39,109 nt of DNA from Basidiobolus ranarum (GCA_040143965.1 JASJQH010000044.1:1-39109), one strand, 5' to 3'. Shown: positions 1 through 11,991, counted from the first letter of the stretch. The notes: a model not told the origin generated them from the sequence alone. Translations and numbers: made by a program.

Positions 1-464
1 CACTTGGATTACAACCTGAGTTGCATTGTACAGAATCATCAGCATTACAAATGGAATTATTATATTCATAAAGTTACAAGTGATCACAGTAAATATCTAT
101 CTCCATGCTACTATTGTAGATGATACTGAGTATTGATATACAAATATATAAAGCAGCCTATACCAAAGATAGAAGTATAGAAGCTCATCTGAAATATATC
201 AAGAATGAAAGTATCTGGATAAACAAAAATTGACAGACAATCTTTCAACGAGATTGTGCTTGCATTCTACAAACATGGCAATAGGAATGATGTAGAAGCA
301 CTTTAAGTAAGATATTTTAATAAGCACGACTTTATTACATTCTATCAACATATAGTGGCAACTGTGAATAATTTATATGCATTCGGATATTGGAAATTTC
401 TCTTCATAAGCACGTTCCTCTTCACACTATACACACATCATTTAGTATACTTGACGAGGAATAT
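1..464. other. Left-edge non-coding stretch
   Basis: No reading frame here has recognisable protein similarity or splice-linked exons. It is AT-rich and lies 3' of the phosphatase-like gene that ends at 465. It probably holds that gene's 3' UTR and flanking sequence. Confidence 0.5.
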
Positions 465-1228
465 TCATTCAATCAAAAAATATGAATCTTTACTAACCAA
501 AAGATTGTACTGCTCAACGAACCACTCTGGAAGTTCTGCAGGCAATGTGACCAAGTCCATATCAAAGAGTTCAATAAATTGTTCATTAACATAACGAGCC
601 TTATTACCAGAGTAACTACGATACTATGAAGTGAATATAAGTGAGTATGTAATTTGGTTTCATTAAATTTACTATAGATTCTTTCGACCACTTTACCTCC
701 ACAATGATAGAGTTGAAATTCCAAGTTTGAAGCTTTCGAAGACAACCAAGAAAAGTACCAGTTTCATGAATACCAGAACTAAGTAGAAAGGAAGAGTTAA
801 ACAGATAGTACTATCATATTTGATAGGTTACTTATTTTATGGCTAAAGTTACATACGTGCACATAATGATGATCGGATAGTTGATGTTATTAAGAACCAA
901 TTCTAAACCCTCTTTGACCAATTCCTCACTTAAAGGTTTCCAACCTAAATCTGGCTTCCAAGCTCTAAGACCCAAGTGAAGCTATCGAGTAAATGAAGGT
1001 TAGAAAAGCAAATGGAAACTAAAGTTAACTGATAAATAAAGTCACCAAAGTTATATCATTTTCGTCGAAAAAATTTAATACCGCTCTTGAAGGTACTTCA
1101 GGTGATAAAACGATAGCAGTTTTTAGGTTTAAAGTCTTTATGAAGGGGAAATGACTTGGCTGTAATAGATCTGAACGATAAAGACCTTTTTCAACTATAC
1201 CAAAGGCCTCCGGTGGAGTGAATAACAT
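465..1228 (-). CDS. PFA-DSP (Siw14/Oca-type) phosphatase-like protein, probable pseudophosphatase
   Basis: Model of four exons: 1228-1046, 981-857, 778-697 and 623-465, giving 182 residues. All junctions are GT-AG and the frame is kept. The ATG at 1228 was chosen because frames further upstream meet a stop; it sits in a good ACC-ATG context. The N-terminus (TPPEAFGIVEKGLYRSD) and the later GTFLGCLRKLQTW and ARYVNEQFIELFD segments match the plant/fungal atypical dual-specificity phosphatase family (Y_phosphatase2), whose members act on inositol pyrophosphates or phosphotyrosine. The P-loop, spliced between exons 2 and 3, reads CTSGIHETG. The cysteine is present but the arginine of the CX5R signature is glutamate. 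Catalysis by the normal mechanism is therefore unlikely, and an Oca-type non-catalytic partner role is an inference. Length fits the family. Confidence 0.85.
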
Positions 1229-2167
1229 GGTGAAGGCCAAGGTTTTAGGATTCGTTTACTGAGGAATGATACATACAAATTTCCTAAATTCTAAATAGCC
1301 CTAAAATTTACACCTCTCCATGATAAAATATGTGATTCCCATAAACTTGGGAAGAAGTGGATGTTTATTGATAAAAATTGACCAAAAGATCAGAAAATAT
1401 TTACTATAAATTGAACCTACTCTGAATCCACGCTCTCCGGAGTTGACCATCAGAGAAGTAATGCGAGTGAATGAATGATTTCTAGGGCCGAAGGAGCTAC
1501 GAGTTACGAGCTACAATCTACATATATCTATCTCTCAACCTGGAAACCCCAATCCATTCTCTCTTGAGGTGTGTCAACATCTCTCTCAAACTGGTTCCTT
1601 CCACGCATAAATGTCTTTCTAACTTAAAGGAATCTTCCGCCGTTACCAATACCATACAAATGAAATGATTCCTATCCACTGTCTGGCTAATGATGCAAAT
1701 CAACTCAAGGGACTCACTAAAGTTCCCACTTTTCTTCAGCGCAACTATCCACGATAATCCAATGAAATCTCACTTGTTGCGTGTTTGTTTATCAATTCAT
1801 AAGCGTGTGTATCTTCTATTTCCACAGAAACAAATCAACGCCTCATCGCATCAACGTAAAAATAAACGATAATAATAATATTAGAAAGTAAACATGTGTC
1901 TAGTGTGTGCTCGAGATATTATTTCGCCATCTTTCTACATCACAAATAGGTTCCACGGTGAAGGTTATTTCATCATCTTCCCTCTCTACCATCTACAAAG
2001 ACATCCTCTTGTCTTTCCAGCTGTGCGTTTGTGTGTAAAATTGATGAAATGTGAAAGAAAGTAAAGGAGAAAGCGTGAAAAGAAAACTTCTAGAAGAGAC
2101 AAAAACCAGAGAAAACAAAATAATAATAAATTTCGATGCAGCAAGATCTCAGATGCCTCTTGCCCAA
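1229..2167. other. Intergenic region: promoter of the phosphatase-like gene and 3' flank of the SR gene
   Basis: About 940 bp with no credible coding frame. Both neighbours are on the minus strand, so this holds the 3' UTR of the SR protein gene (stop at 2168) and the promoter of the phosphatase-like gene. I see no TATA element close to the ATG. Confidence 0.5.
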
Positions 2168-3362
2168 TTAAGAACGATACGGGGGTGGGCTCTGGGAGCG
2201 TCTTGGAGGAGGAACTGGCTCACGATAATTTGGACTGAAGTCGCGAGGAGGTGGTGGGCTACGATCTACTTGAAAAAGGAGTAGTTTGTTAACCAAAGAA
2301 AATATCACTCGCAGAAACATTAAAAAGACTAACATCCGTAAGATTCTTCGCCATACCCAGGGGGGCCTCCACCACGTCTTGGGGGAGGAGGTCTGCGTGC
2401 GTCTTTCTTGTTACGCCCAATATCCCTGTAGAAAGTATGAGTTTTTAATAAATTTCTGTTGCTAATCTCTCAATGGCAGCGAATTTTCTTTACCAATCCA
2501 TCTTCAATCGACGGCCTTCCACTACAAAATTGTGGTATTTATCAAAAGCATCCTCTGCATCACGACGATCTTCGAACTCAACAAAAGCAAATCTGGCGAA
2601 ATATAATCATGTTCCGATGAGAATGGGTTTTGATAAACCGTTGAAAGTAAAAGGCTTACCCTTTGTTACGGCTAGTATAGCGATCGATAGTGACCGTCAC
2701 GTTTCTGAGACGACCAAATCTCTCGAATAGGTCTGCAACATCCCTTTCTCTGAAACTGTAAGGAAGATTGCCGACGTATAATGTAGTGGAAGCAAGACGC
2801 TCGGATTCGGAGCCTCTGAATGATCAAATCCAGTTAATATATGGATTTAACGATTATACATATTTACATAAATATCAGCAATAAATTCGACTATTCACCT
2901 TTCCACGGGTCCTCTGGGCTTTCTTGGGGCGTTACCTCTTCTATTGTCATCACGGTAACGTGGAGAAGGGCTTCGACGACCACGAGGAGAGTATCCACGT
3001 CTTGGGGAATAACCACCACGACCGCGTCTGGGGGAGTAATCTCTACGAGGAGAATAACCACGACGTCTAGGTGAGTAACCTCTTCTTGGGGAGTAGCCTC
3101 CACCACGCCCAGGAGAGTAAGATGGGCGTCTATAAGGTGGTGGAGAGTAACGCTCTCTACCTCTAGAAGGTGAACGTCCTCTTGGAGGGTAGCCACGATC
3201 TTGTGGAGAATTACCAGAATATCCTCCTAAAGGCTCACTACCTCCTACAGGTGGCATACCAGAAGGATCCATGGAAGAAAGTCCGTTAGGATCCGACATG
3301 GATGTATTTGGGTGATTCAAAGATGGTGGAGAGTTTGGATTTATAGGTAGATTGTTATCCAT
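2168..3362 (-). CDS. SR-type RNA-binding protein (N-terminal RS repeats, RRM, C-terminal Pro/Arg tail)
   Basis: Five exons: 3362-2899, 2815-2660, 2592-2494, 2425-2334 and 2265-2168, giving 302 residues with every junction in frame. Residues about 60-150 are an arginine/serine-rich region built on GYSPRR-like repeats. One RRM follows (about 162-240) with RNP2 LYVGNL and RNP1 KGFAFVEF. The tail holds two proline/arginine clusters (RRPPPPRR and SPPPPRD). By family this is a nuclear pre-mRNA splicing or mRNA-binding factor. RS residues are expected phosphorylation sites for SRPK-type kinases. The order RS-RRM-tail recalls Tra2/SR45-like proteins more than classic SRSFs, but the RRM is not diagnostic of either, so no symbol is given. 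It shares a promoter region with the RCC1-repeat gene that starts at 3817. Confidence 0.88.
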
Positions 3363-3816
3363 AATTTGTTTACGCTTTTTCCGAAATATAAAAAAAGTCT
3401 ACTTGTTTCTGTTTACGACCAGAATATAAAGTCCACAAAATTGCGTCTGACTCGGTTTAAGTGGAAGAGAAAAAGAAAATGTAACTACAGAGATAAGAAC
3501 CACTTCAATTTGAATTCAGTTTGATTGAATATTCTTTTTTTCCCTCATGATTCGTGGAAATCTGAAAATCTAACCACATCAAAGAAGGGCCAATAAAGAG
3601 GCGATCTACCTTCAATATATTATCGGGAAAGGGTAAATCACCCACTCTTTTGATTAAGATTGCGATCATGTGATGGTGATGAACTTGGATTTTGTTTAAA
3701 ATCAAATCGATTCAAGGATTAAAAATGATGTCCCATTAAATTAACTACTGCATTGATTCATCTCATCTGTGTTCTAGTTGTAGATCTTACGAATTACATA
3801 TCCAAAATAACTTTCA
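3363..3816. promoter_or_regulatory. Divergent promoter between the SR gene and the ATS1-like gene
   Basis: 454 bp between two start codons pointing away from each other (3362 minus, 3817 plus). It must carry both promoters. Pyrimidine-rich tracts occur near each start; no clear TATA box or known operator stands out. Confidence 0.6.
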
Positions 3817-4953
3817 ATGGGACTTTTGGGCATTGGCTCTAATGGATATGGTCAACTGTCTCTTGGCCATGGGGAAGATACTTATCTAGCCACAGATTGT
3901 GTGCTATCTGAAGGAGAGGATGAATTTTATCCATCTGACATAGCTTATATTACAGGGGGAGGAAATCACACTGCCGTAGTCACCAATTCTGGAGTGCTTT
4001 ATTTATGCGGACAGAATTCAGATGGACAATTGGGATTACCTTTAGAGATCGCTGACGTACATATATATAAGAGGTTCTCTTCTGTACATAAATGGAAAAG
4101 TGTAGCCTGTGGATGGAATCACACACTGGCACTTACTTCTGAAGGAGTCGTATATAGCTTTGGAAACAATGCCTTTTTACAATTAGGAAATGCTAACGAT
4201 AAAGCATCTACCCATGTTGGATATCTTTTACCACTACCCAAAGTAAAACAAATCTCGTGTGGTTTACGACACTCCATGGCAGTAACTGAAGATGGCCATG
4301 TATATAGTTGGGGCGCCAATAGACATGGTCAAACTGGCCAAAAGTGGGAGAAAACTTCTTCTGTAAATAAAGTAGAAGGGCTAAGCAAGGTTAAAAAAGT
4401 GGTTTGCGGTCAATACCACTCTGTCGTACTCACAGAAACTTCCCAAGTATACGTTTTTGGTTTAAACAAACATGGCCTGCTTGGTATTTCACCTCAGGAG
4501 ATTAATTCTTCCTTTCTACCAGTGGAGATGATATTTTCCACGAGTAGAGATATGGAATCCCCAATTGTAGATATTTCTTCTGGATGGAATCATATTACCG
4601 TGCTTGACCAACAAGGGCATCTTTATACTTGGGGCCGAAACGACCATTTTCAGTTGGGTATGTCAGTTGTGGAAGATAATGAAGAGTGGCTTCGTGTACC
4701 AGTAGCTTTGACATATCGACCTCAGCGCATCCCACTTAGAAGGCCTGTGATAGAGTTTGTTTGCGGAAGCGAGCATACAATTGCGCTTTGTGAAAACGAT
4801 GAATGTTTTACTTGGGGCTGGAATGAACATGGAAATTGTGGCACCGGGAATGTAGTCAATGTATCGTCTCCCACATTGTTGCTCAACGTACGTGATGTCA
4901 AGATGGTCGCATGTGGATATGGACAAACCTTCATCGTTGGTGAACTAGTTTAA
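3817..4953 (+). CDS. RCC1-repeat beta-propeller protein, ATS1-like
   Basis: Single exon of 378 residues beginning at ATG 3817. RCC1 repeats run the whole length, with recurring motifs such as GNHTAVV, GWNHTLAL, GLRHSMAV, GQYHSVVL, GWNHITVL and GSEHTIAL, each paired with a WG-N-GQ/LG strand such as SWGANRHGQTG. This gives about seven blades. The start (LLGIGSNGYGQLSLGH) resembles fungal Ats1, an RCC1-like protein linked in yeast to the diphthamide/tRNA-wobble factor Kti11 (Dph3) and to tubulin genetics. It has no N-terminal basic extension, unlike the true RCC1 encoded at 32372-34233. That separates the two paralogues: this one is unlikely to be the Ran exchange factor. SERGEF-like function is the alternative. 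Confidence 0.85.
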   Translation: MGLLGIGSNGYGQLSLGHGEDTYLATDCVLSEGEDEFYPSDIAYITGGGNHTAVVTNSGVLYLCGQNSDGQLGLPLEIADVHIYKRFSSVHKWKSVACGWNHTLALTSEGVVYSFGNNAFLQLGNANDKASTHVGYLLPLPKVKQISCGLRHSMAVTEDGHVYSWGANRHGQTGQKWEKTSSVNKVEGLSKVKKVVCGQYHSVVLTETSQVYVFGLNKHGLLGISPQEINSSFLPVEMIFSTSRDMESPIVDISSGWNHITVLDQQGHLYTWGRNDHFQLGMSVVEDNEEWLRVPVALTYRPQRIPLRRPVIEFVCGSEHTIALCENDECFTWGWNEHGNCGTGNVVNVSSPTLLLNVRDVKMVACGYGQTFIVGELV

Positions 4954-5248
4954 ACAATCTAGCCCTAAGCTTAACCTATATTTGGATTAGAGTTCATCTG
5001 CTGACTCGAATTAGAGATAGTTATTAGCATGGATAATGAATAAACTTCCATCATTAATTTTTGAAACATTCAACTCTTATTATGTGCAACGCAGCCCAAG
5101 TCTATTATTAATTGTCATACGTAACGAACACTTCATGTTGATCTAATACAGGTAAGGAGTATTTATTCTGGATTCATTTTACATGAGGAAACGTGAGGTT
5201 ATATGAGGGATTCAGTGGTCTTGCTACATAGAATATTTTATCATTAAT

Positions 5249-6458
5249 TTAGAAAGTGTAATTGTTCTCTTTTAAAGCATTCTCAACTGCCTTCAATGCA
5301 GTATCCATATGACCACGCTCAGGTTCAAGTACAGAGATACTCATATGACCCAAACGGAAGTATTTGGCACCGATTTCAGCATGAAGACCACCGGCGGCAA
5401 CAACTCCGTTAGCAGAGATCTTGGGTAAAAGATCAGTGGCAACGATGCCTTCTGGGTAATAGACGGCAGACATGGTGTTGGCAGCAATGTCACGGCTGGT
5501 AGGAACCAACTTAAGACCCCATGATTCTAAAGTATCTTTGAATTTCTTGGAAGCCTCACGGTGAGCTTGGAAAACATTATCCATACCACGGTCAGTCAAT
5601 TGCTTTAAGGCAACGTGAAGAGCCTTGACTAGTTGAACGGCAGGAGTAGCAAAATAAGCAGGCTTACGGGATTCATAAGCGTTCATGATGGGCAACCAAC
5701 GAGACCAACCAGCATAGTAGTTAGGAACGGGAGTGCTACGGTTCTTGAACACCTCAATAGCTTGCTTGGAAGCGGCGATGACAGCCAAACCAGGGGGAAC
5801 ACCTAAGGCCTTTTGGGAGGCGGTAAGAGCAACATCAACACCCCATTCATCCATACGGAATTCTTCAGCACCAAGAGAGCAAACACCATCAACGGCAACA
5901 AGAGTATCTGGTGACTTCTCCTTGACAAGTTTGGTGATCTCCTTGACTCTGTTTAATACACCAGTAGAGGTATCTACTTGAGTGATAGAAACAAGCTTGA
6001 ATTTCTTGGATTCCAAGGCTTTAGCGACGTCTTCTACAGCGGTAGCATTACCAATAGGGCATTTAACATGGGTAACTTTAGCACCGTATGTTTCGAAACT
6101 AGTAGAAGAAGATACAGTAAGCATGTTGTTCCAAATAAAATACAAAAAGTACTATAAACGAAACATACCATTCACCGAAACGGTCACCGAAATAGCCAGT
6201 GTTGCAGACTAAAACATCTTCACCAGCTTCGACCAAGTTGGCGGCGGTCATGTCCCAACCCAAGGTACCGGAACCGCAAATAATGAAAGGTTGGCCGGAA
6301 GTAAGGAAAGCCTTACGAACCATCTCGATACATTCACCAAAGATAGGAACAAAAGAAGGATCTACGTGAGAACAAGCAGGAGTAGCCATAGCGTTCAAAA
6401 CATCTTCATGGAACTCAATGGGACCAGGGATCATACAGAGTTTATGGTTAGCAGCCAT
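5249..6458 (-). CDS. AGX1: Alanine-glyoxylate / serine-pyruvate aminotransferase (PLP class V)
   Basis: Two exons, 6458-6169 and 6098-5249, split by a 70-nt intron (GTATGT...CTAG), giving 379 residues, usual for the family. The enzyme moves the amino group of alanine or serine to glyoxylate, making glycine in fungi. Visible motifs: the N-terminal MIPGPIEFHEDVL, the cofactor-binding GSGTLGWD near residue 80, and TASQKALGVPPG with the expected Schiff-base lysine at about K193. The C-terminal GGLHAEIGAKYFRLGHMS is the class-V substrate-carboxylate region. The C-terminus (NYTF) is not a PTS1 signal and no clear mitochondrial presequence is seen, so a cytosolic place is inferred. An AT-rich TATA-like stretch lies 55-70 bp upstream of the ATG. 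Confidence 0.95.
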
Positions 6459-7261
6459 CTTGGTTATAAAGTGAAAAGAGTAAGGTAGAGCTGAACAAAT
6501 AGCGCAGATGGGGTGGGATATTTATTAGTTTCTGGCGATCAGATGAGGGTATAAATCAAGAGAAATCCAGCGACGTGAACGGATCAACTGCCATTCTAAG
6601 AAGTAAAACATACGGCATTGTTCAACAATTCGATCATCTAGAGTTCTCGATAGATTATCACTGCACCCTTCCCCATGCTGAAGAGAATATATTGATTGCA
6701 GTTGGAGAGAATAACAATATATTGGTTACATGAATTCCACCTACCCACACTCACCTATCCTAACCCTAAACAGATTATCTAAGGATAAAATTTCTACAAA
6801 ATGAGGCTTAGGGCCCGCCGAACCTATCCACAAAGTTAGTAACACGAGGTCAAATGTAGGTGTTGAAAATGTATAAACCCTCCCCTAGACCAGTGAAATT
6901 TCTTATACGGATTAGTCGTCACCTAACTTCATAACATATTTTAGATTAGCCCACTTTAGTTATAAAATTAATCCCAACCCGCCACATTTCTCTCCTAGTA
7001 ATCCCGATAGTGCACGATAATTTTACCAATTGAGGATTATAAGTGACGACTATTTTCATAGGTGTCAGGGCATGTTAGGGTATATTTGTATGGTATTTGT
7101 TCCGGTCATTTTATAATCACGTGTACGAACCTTTCGAGATTGAGTAAATCACTAGAATTTATTGAAGTTTATATCATACAAAATGGAAATGAAACAAGAG
7201 TTATGAATACAGCTGGGAGGGCTTCAGATGTGCCCGATGAGATTCACTACAATAAAATAAT
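6459..7261. promoter_or_regulatory. Promoter of the aminotransferase gene; contains a telobox
   Basis: 803 bp without a credible gene. It separates the aminotransferase ATG (6458) from the stop of the WD40 gene (7262), both on the minus strand. A telomere-like CCTAACCCTAAA lies at 6759-6770, about 300 bp upstream of the aminotransferase ATG. The minus-strand sequence at about 6511-6526 is a TATA-like AATAAATATC. Confidence 0.55.
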
Positions 7262-10200
7262 CTAACATGTTTTGGGTGGTAAATTGGCCTCTTCTATGTC
7301 CACTTCATCTTCCAATGACTTTTGCTTCTTGGAAGAATCAAGAGTGACACTAGAGGATCTCTTTCGGCTTCTTCCTCTAGCTATTTTGGAATCAACCATA
7401 GAAATCAATAAATCCGAATATTTTTGCAGCAATAAATGGGTGAATTCAACTTTAGCAGGCTCAGAGCCATCATCCAATCCCAATACTGGGCTATCTCGCT
7501 GTGATTCTCCTGGTGTTGGCAGACCTGAGGAGGATTGCGATAATATGTCGCTAACATCCTCCTCCGAGTCAGCCTCCCGGTTTGGTACCATATCCATGAG
7601 TCGTGTTTGTAACGAAGAGAATCCTTTTTCAATGGCGACAACCAAGCCATCTCGTTCTGCTTTCACCAATTCAGTCTTCAACAAACGTTCGTGGGATTCT
7701 ATTTCTTTTTCCAGAGAATGTTGTAAGGCCAGGATATTACGAAGAGTACGCTCTCTAGGAGACATGGTGGCGTGGGAGGAGAGTGTTTCTTCAGGAACCG
7801 CCATTTCTTTAATCAATGATCTGCGAATTACCGATGGACTATCAGCAAATCTGACTGCAGGTGAATCCAGTTCCATACGATCTACACTTTCCAATCCTAG
7901 TCGGGATCGGAAAGGTGAGAAATTGTCTGATTCACTGAAATTACCCATCTTTCTAGCAGACAAAACACCCATGACACCCAAGGGACGTCTTGCCGAGGTG
8001 GCAACTCTAGGAGTATTTCTGCGTCTGCTGTTTACACTGGTGGGCACAGATTTGGGGGTTAATGGTGAGTCAACAGAGTTTGCTCTTTTGCGCCTAAATG
8101 TGGCTGGTGATTGATGAGGTGTATCGTTGCCTGAGCCCTTCGCTCCATCTTCACCTAAGGAGACAGCAGTGAATTTGTGGACCAATTCTTTTTTCCCAGG
8201 GGTATCTACATCTTTACTACCTGGTATAACCGAAGCGGAAAGGAATTTGGCACTGATACTCTTACGCAAGTCTTCTCTGGTTGCACCACTAGGGCTAGTC
8301 TCAGGACTTTCATCGATGTCAAAGTAATTGTATAAGTGTGCTGCAGGTGTCTTGAATATTTCATCTTCCTCTGAACCAGCATGTTCTTCGGATACATTTT
8401 CCTCTTCAGAATTGGGTTGCACTTTAGCCAACTCCTTGGGATCTTGTACGGTGACTTTAAAAGTAGCGGCAGGTGTCGTTGGATCCAGAGCTTTACGGTC
8501 GACATATACGACGCTGTCCAAAGTTTCGTCTTCAGAAGATTCCTCTTGATCTTTTGTAGGGAAAATTTTGGCGACTATAGGTGAACTACTATTTAGTAAA
8601 CCTCGGATCTGAGTACTATCCTCATCATCGTAGTCCATGTAGGATTCAGGTTCAGGAGTGTAGCGAACATCAGGGATACCCATACGAGCAAAAGGTCTAT
8701 TTGGAGAATCTTCTGAGAAGAGTACAATTCCTCCACCAGCTGCCCTTTGTGCCCATTGACCTCTAAGGACGGCTGGATTGATTAGCTCCGAACGCTTAAC
8801 TGTTGGTAAAGAAGAGCCTCCAACTGCCCATAGTGGAAGATCATTTTCGGCTGATGAAAACTCGGGATCTGGAGGCAGCTCACCAGTTGGGTTGAAAGTG
8901 ATACAATCATCAAGATCTTCATCATCTTGTGGTCCGGTTGAACTCCAAGAAATAGTTTTGGGAGCGTAGATCAATTTATGCTTGTTCAATACCATCTGTC
9001 TGGTCCAAGATGGAGCTAGTTTCCATACGAAGACACATCCATCACCAGATGTAGAGATCAGCTTTGAGCAATCATGCGAGAACTTAACAGAAGTTATTTG
9101 CTCAGAGTGGCCGGATAGTTTAGTGACCATCTCTCCTGATCGAATATCATAAACACGAATGCACTTATCAGAGCAACTAATGGCTACAAATGAGCCCGAT
9201 GGATCCATGGTAACTCTGATGAAATTAGTGTCGGAGCCATTTTCATCCAGAGACTTGGGTCGGTGAGATATCTCTTGCTTTCCAGTTTCCACATTGAATA
9301 CATGGAACCTCTTATCTTGAGTAATAGGTGTGATGTAGTTTTCAGTAGGATCGATGTCCATATCGTAAATGGATGCCTTAGCACAGTGCTTCTTGTAACT
9401 GACAAAATAAGGGGTATCGAAGTGCTCCGATGCTTTTCTAAAGATAATACTTTGATCCGTTGCGGTACTAATTAACACTTGGCCACCCATGGCGAATTTT
9501 GTGGACGTGATTGCCGCTGAATGATCATCCAATGTTTGAATTAGTTTCAACGATTCGTTGACGTCGAATACATGAATCAATCGATCACGACCTGCAGTGG
9601 CTACTAAAAAGCTGTTTTGTTCATAGGGTTTGGAGAAGTCAATGGACAAGATATCCCCATTATGAGCTTCTTGGAAGGCAATCTGTTCCATGGTTGATAA
9701 ATCATGTAATCGAAGATTACCTTCTCTGTCTCCCGATGCAATGTACCTGCCATCGGGACTGATAGACAGGGTTCTTATACCACCAGGCTTACGATTTTGG
9801 ACTTGCGCAGCTGATCCATCATTCGCATCTGAAGTAGCCTTCTTAGGTTGCGCCTTGTCTGTTCCCGTGTAGATGATTTGCAGAAGCTCTCGACTGTAAA
9901 GATTCCTCTTTGAAGAGTTCTTAGCAGATACTACGGAACTAGGGGAACTAGCTTTGTTTGGTGTGGTAATGTTTTGATGAGATACACCATCTAAGTTCCA
10001 GAAACGAATAGTGCCATCAGCCGAGTAAGTAACGAAAGAGTTCTGCGGAACATCGGCTGACTGTGAATTAGATTCAATCACGGTAGAGTCATCGATATTA
10101 GGGAATAGCTCTACACCCCACACACAACTACTGTGGTACAAGAAGCTACGATACTTTCCGATCATATCAAGACTCTTAATATCCCAAATATAAATACTCC

Positions 10201-11421
10201 TGTCACTGTACACACAAGCAACCTTATCACCATCATGGGCAATACGAACAGCCACTGTATCGGGGAAAACATCGGTAGATTCGGGTTCTTGAAGGAAATT
10301 TTGGGTAGTAATATCAACACCTAATGGATGAGGCTTTGGTAGAGTTCCGATGTAACTCAAACTTTCGGGTTCGAACAAGCGTACCACACCATTCTCACAT
10401 CCACAGATGATATACTTCTCATTAATAGAAATGGAATAAGCCTTGCCAACTTGAAGATCGATCCATTTCTCCACAACTCTTTTGTCACCAAATTGGCAGA
10501 GTAACCCGGAGGATGTTAAGAAATAGGTGTAGTTGGCACCATCGGCAGATTTACGTGTAGCGGCATCAATGAATGTATTATTGCTCAAGTCACCAAGTAC
10601 TCCAGGTCTGCCGGTCATGAGCTTCAATTGAGAATTCTTACCACAGTTTGGTTTATCTTCGAAGTACCAATACTTGATGTGACGTAAACCAGCAGTAACA
10701 CAGTAACTACTATCGCTAGCGAAAGTAAGTGCGTGAACTTTGGAACTGACTTTGTTAGAGGCAACTTTAGCACCGGATTTCCAATTCCAAGCGTTCAAAA
10801 ACCCATCATGTTGGAATCCAACTGAAACCAAAATCTTTCCATTTGGTGAGAAAGCGAGATTCAAGATACCATATTTGTGCCCTTTCAACTCGGATACCAG
10901 GGAGTCATTACGCCAATCCCAAACCAAAACTCTTGGTTGAAATCCGGTCTCTCCAACAGCAAGGTGAGTTCCATCTGGTGAAAAAGTCAAACAAGAGATA
11001 GCTTTCGGGGAGTTTATTAATGCCATTTTGGCCTGTGCCTGATTGGGAGTATTCTCAGTATTAGAACTTTCATTGGCGATACTAGCGGCATCGGGGTCGA
11101 CTTGGAGAAAGTGAAGTTGCTTATTTTTTCTATAGTTGTATAGTACAACGGCGCAGCCGGCTGCGTAAGCGACTATATCCTGAGAAGGATGTACAGCAAA
11201 ATTACTATTCTTTGTCGTAGTCAAACCTAGAACATGCTCGAGAACAGCCTGGGTAATTATCATGGGTTTAGTAAAGAAGGCAATGAATACAGTTGAATTG
11301 GATATACCAGCATACGTACATTAGGTGGTTTTGCGTCCTTTCTCTTGCGTTTTGTGGAAGTTGGCAACGGGGGCCGGGAGGGAGTACGTTTTTTAGGGAC
11401 AGGTTCAAAGTAGTTGAACAT
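7262..11421 (-). CDS. Large WD40 scaffold protein of the MABP1/WDR62 family
   Basis: Two exons, 11421-11320 (34 residues) and 11248-7262 (1328 residues), joined over a 71-nt intron to give 1362 residues. Exon 1 carries basic nuclear-localisation-like clusters (PKKR and KRKRKD). The propeller opens with LEHVLGLTTTKNS and VAYAAGCAVVLYN, the hallmark start of MABP1/WDR62, and includes AFSPDGTHLAVGE, GHKYGILNLAFSPNG and VASNKVSSKVHAL. About 12 or more WD repeats extend to about residue 790, ending in GHSEQITSVKFSHD...FVWKLAPSWTR. A long acidic, Ser/Pro-rich linker follows. Near residues 1190-1240 is a predicted coiled coil (RNILALQHSLEKEIESHERLL), where animal family members dimerise. Animal relatives scaffold JNK signalling and spindle poles; the fungal role is unknown to me. 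Confidence 0.92.
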
Positions 11422-11991
11422 ATTCGAATAAGCAGAAGTGTAGTTTCAAAAAAGGTATGAGATTAAGGGGATAGAAATACTAAAGTCTCAGTCTAAACAA
11501 CAAAAGATGGTAGAAAGTGTAGAACTACTTGGAGATACCTATGCAAAAAGGATATGTCTACGAGGTAAAAATGTAGTGTGAATGTCAAAAGTACGAGTAC
11601 ACTTTGAACTGATAATTCCACTTTCTCTTATATATCAACTAGAAATAAACAATCCCTACAATTGGCCAATCAGCACCTAGTCGTTACAAGACAAACAAAA
11701 CAACTATTTTTCGAGAAAAACAAAGAATTGTTATTGTTTACGAGTAGCATTCTAGGGTGAATGAAATGGGGCAACAAGGATGCCTTATTAGGGTATAAAA
11801 TGTTAATTAATTGCTAGTGATTATGACTATAGGGTTAGGGTTAGGGCTACCAATTGCCAAGTCATGACCTAATCAAAGAGGCGTATTTTTATTAACAAAG
11901 GTTGAGGGTGTATGCTATGTAATGATCATTCTCACTAAATTTATAATGTGAAATCCAATAAATATAGAAACAATGAATCGCTAGTGACGGA
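11422..11991. promoter_or_regulatory. Promoter of the WD40 gene with a short interstitial telomeric repeat
   Basis: 570 bp of AT-rich sequence with no credible coding frame. It contains TAGGGTTAGGGTTAGGG at 11830-11846, about 410 bp upstream of the WD40 ATG and 145 bp past the stop of the LysM gene. Confidence 0.55.
11830..11846. repeat. Interstitial telomeric repeat (TTAGGG, nearly three units)
   Basis: Read directly as TAGGGTTAGGGTTAGGG. TTAGGG is the common fungal telomere unit. A stretch this short inside coding-dense DNA is more likely a Tbf1/Teb1-type binding site or a break-repair scar than a chromosome end. Confidence 0.8.

Noticed and set aside
2841-3196. Thr/Arg-rich and Val/Leu-rich frames overlapping the SR gene
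   Set aside because: Frame-shifted or antisense readings of the RS repeats.
7272-8114. 280-codon plus-strand frame opposite the WD40 gene
   Set aside because: It is antisense to the Ser/Pro-rich C-terminal part of the WD40 protein, whose frame runs 1328 codons. The composition is that of a shadow and there is no similarity.
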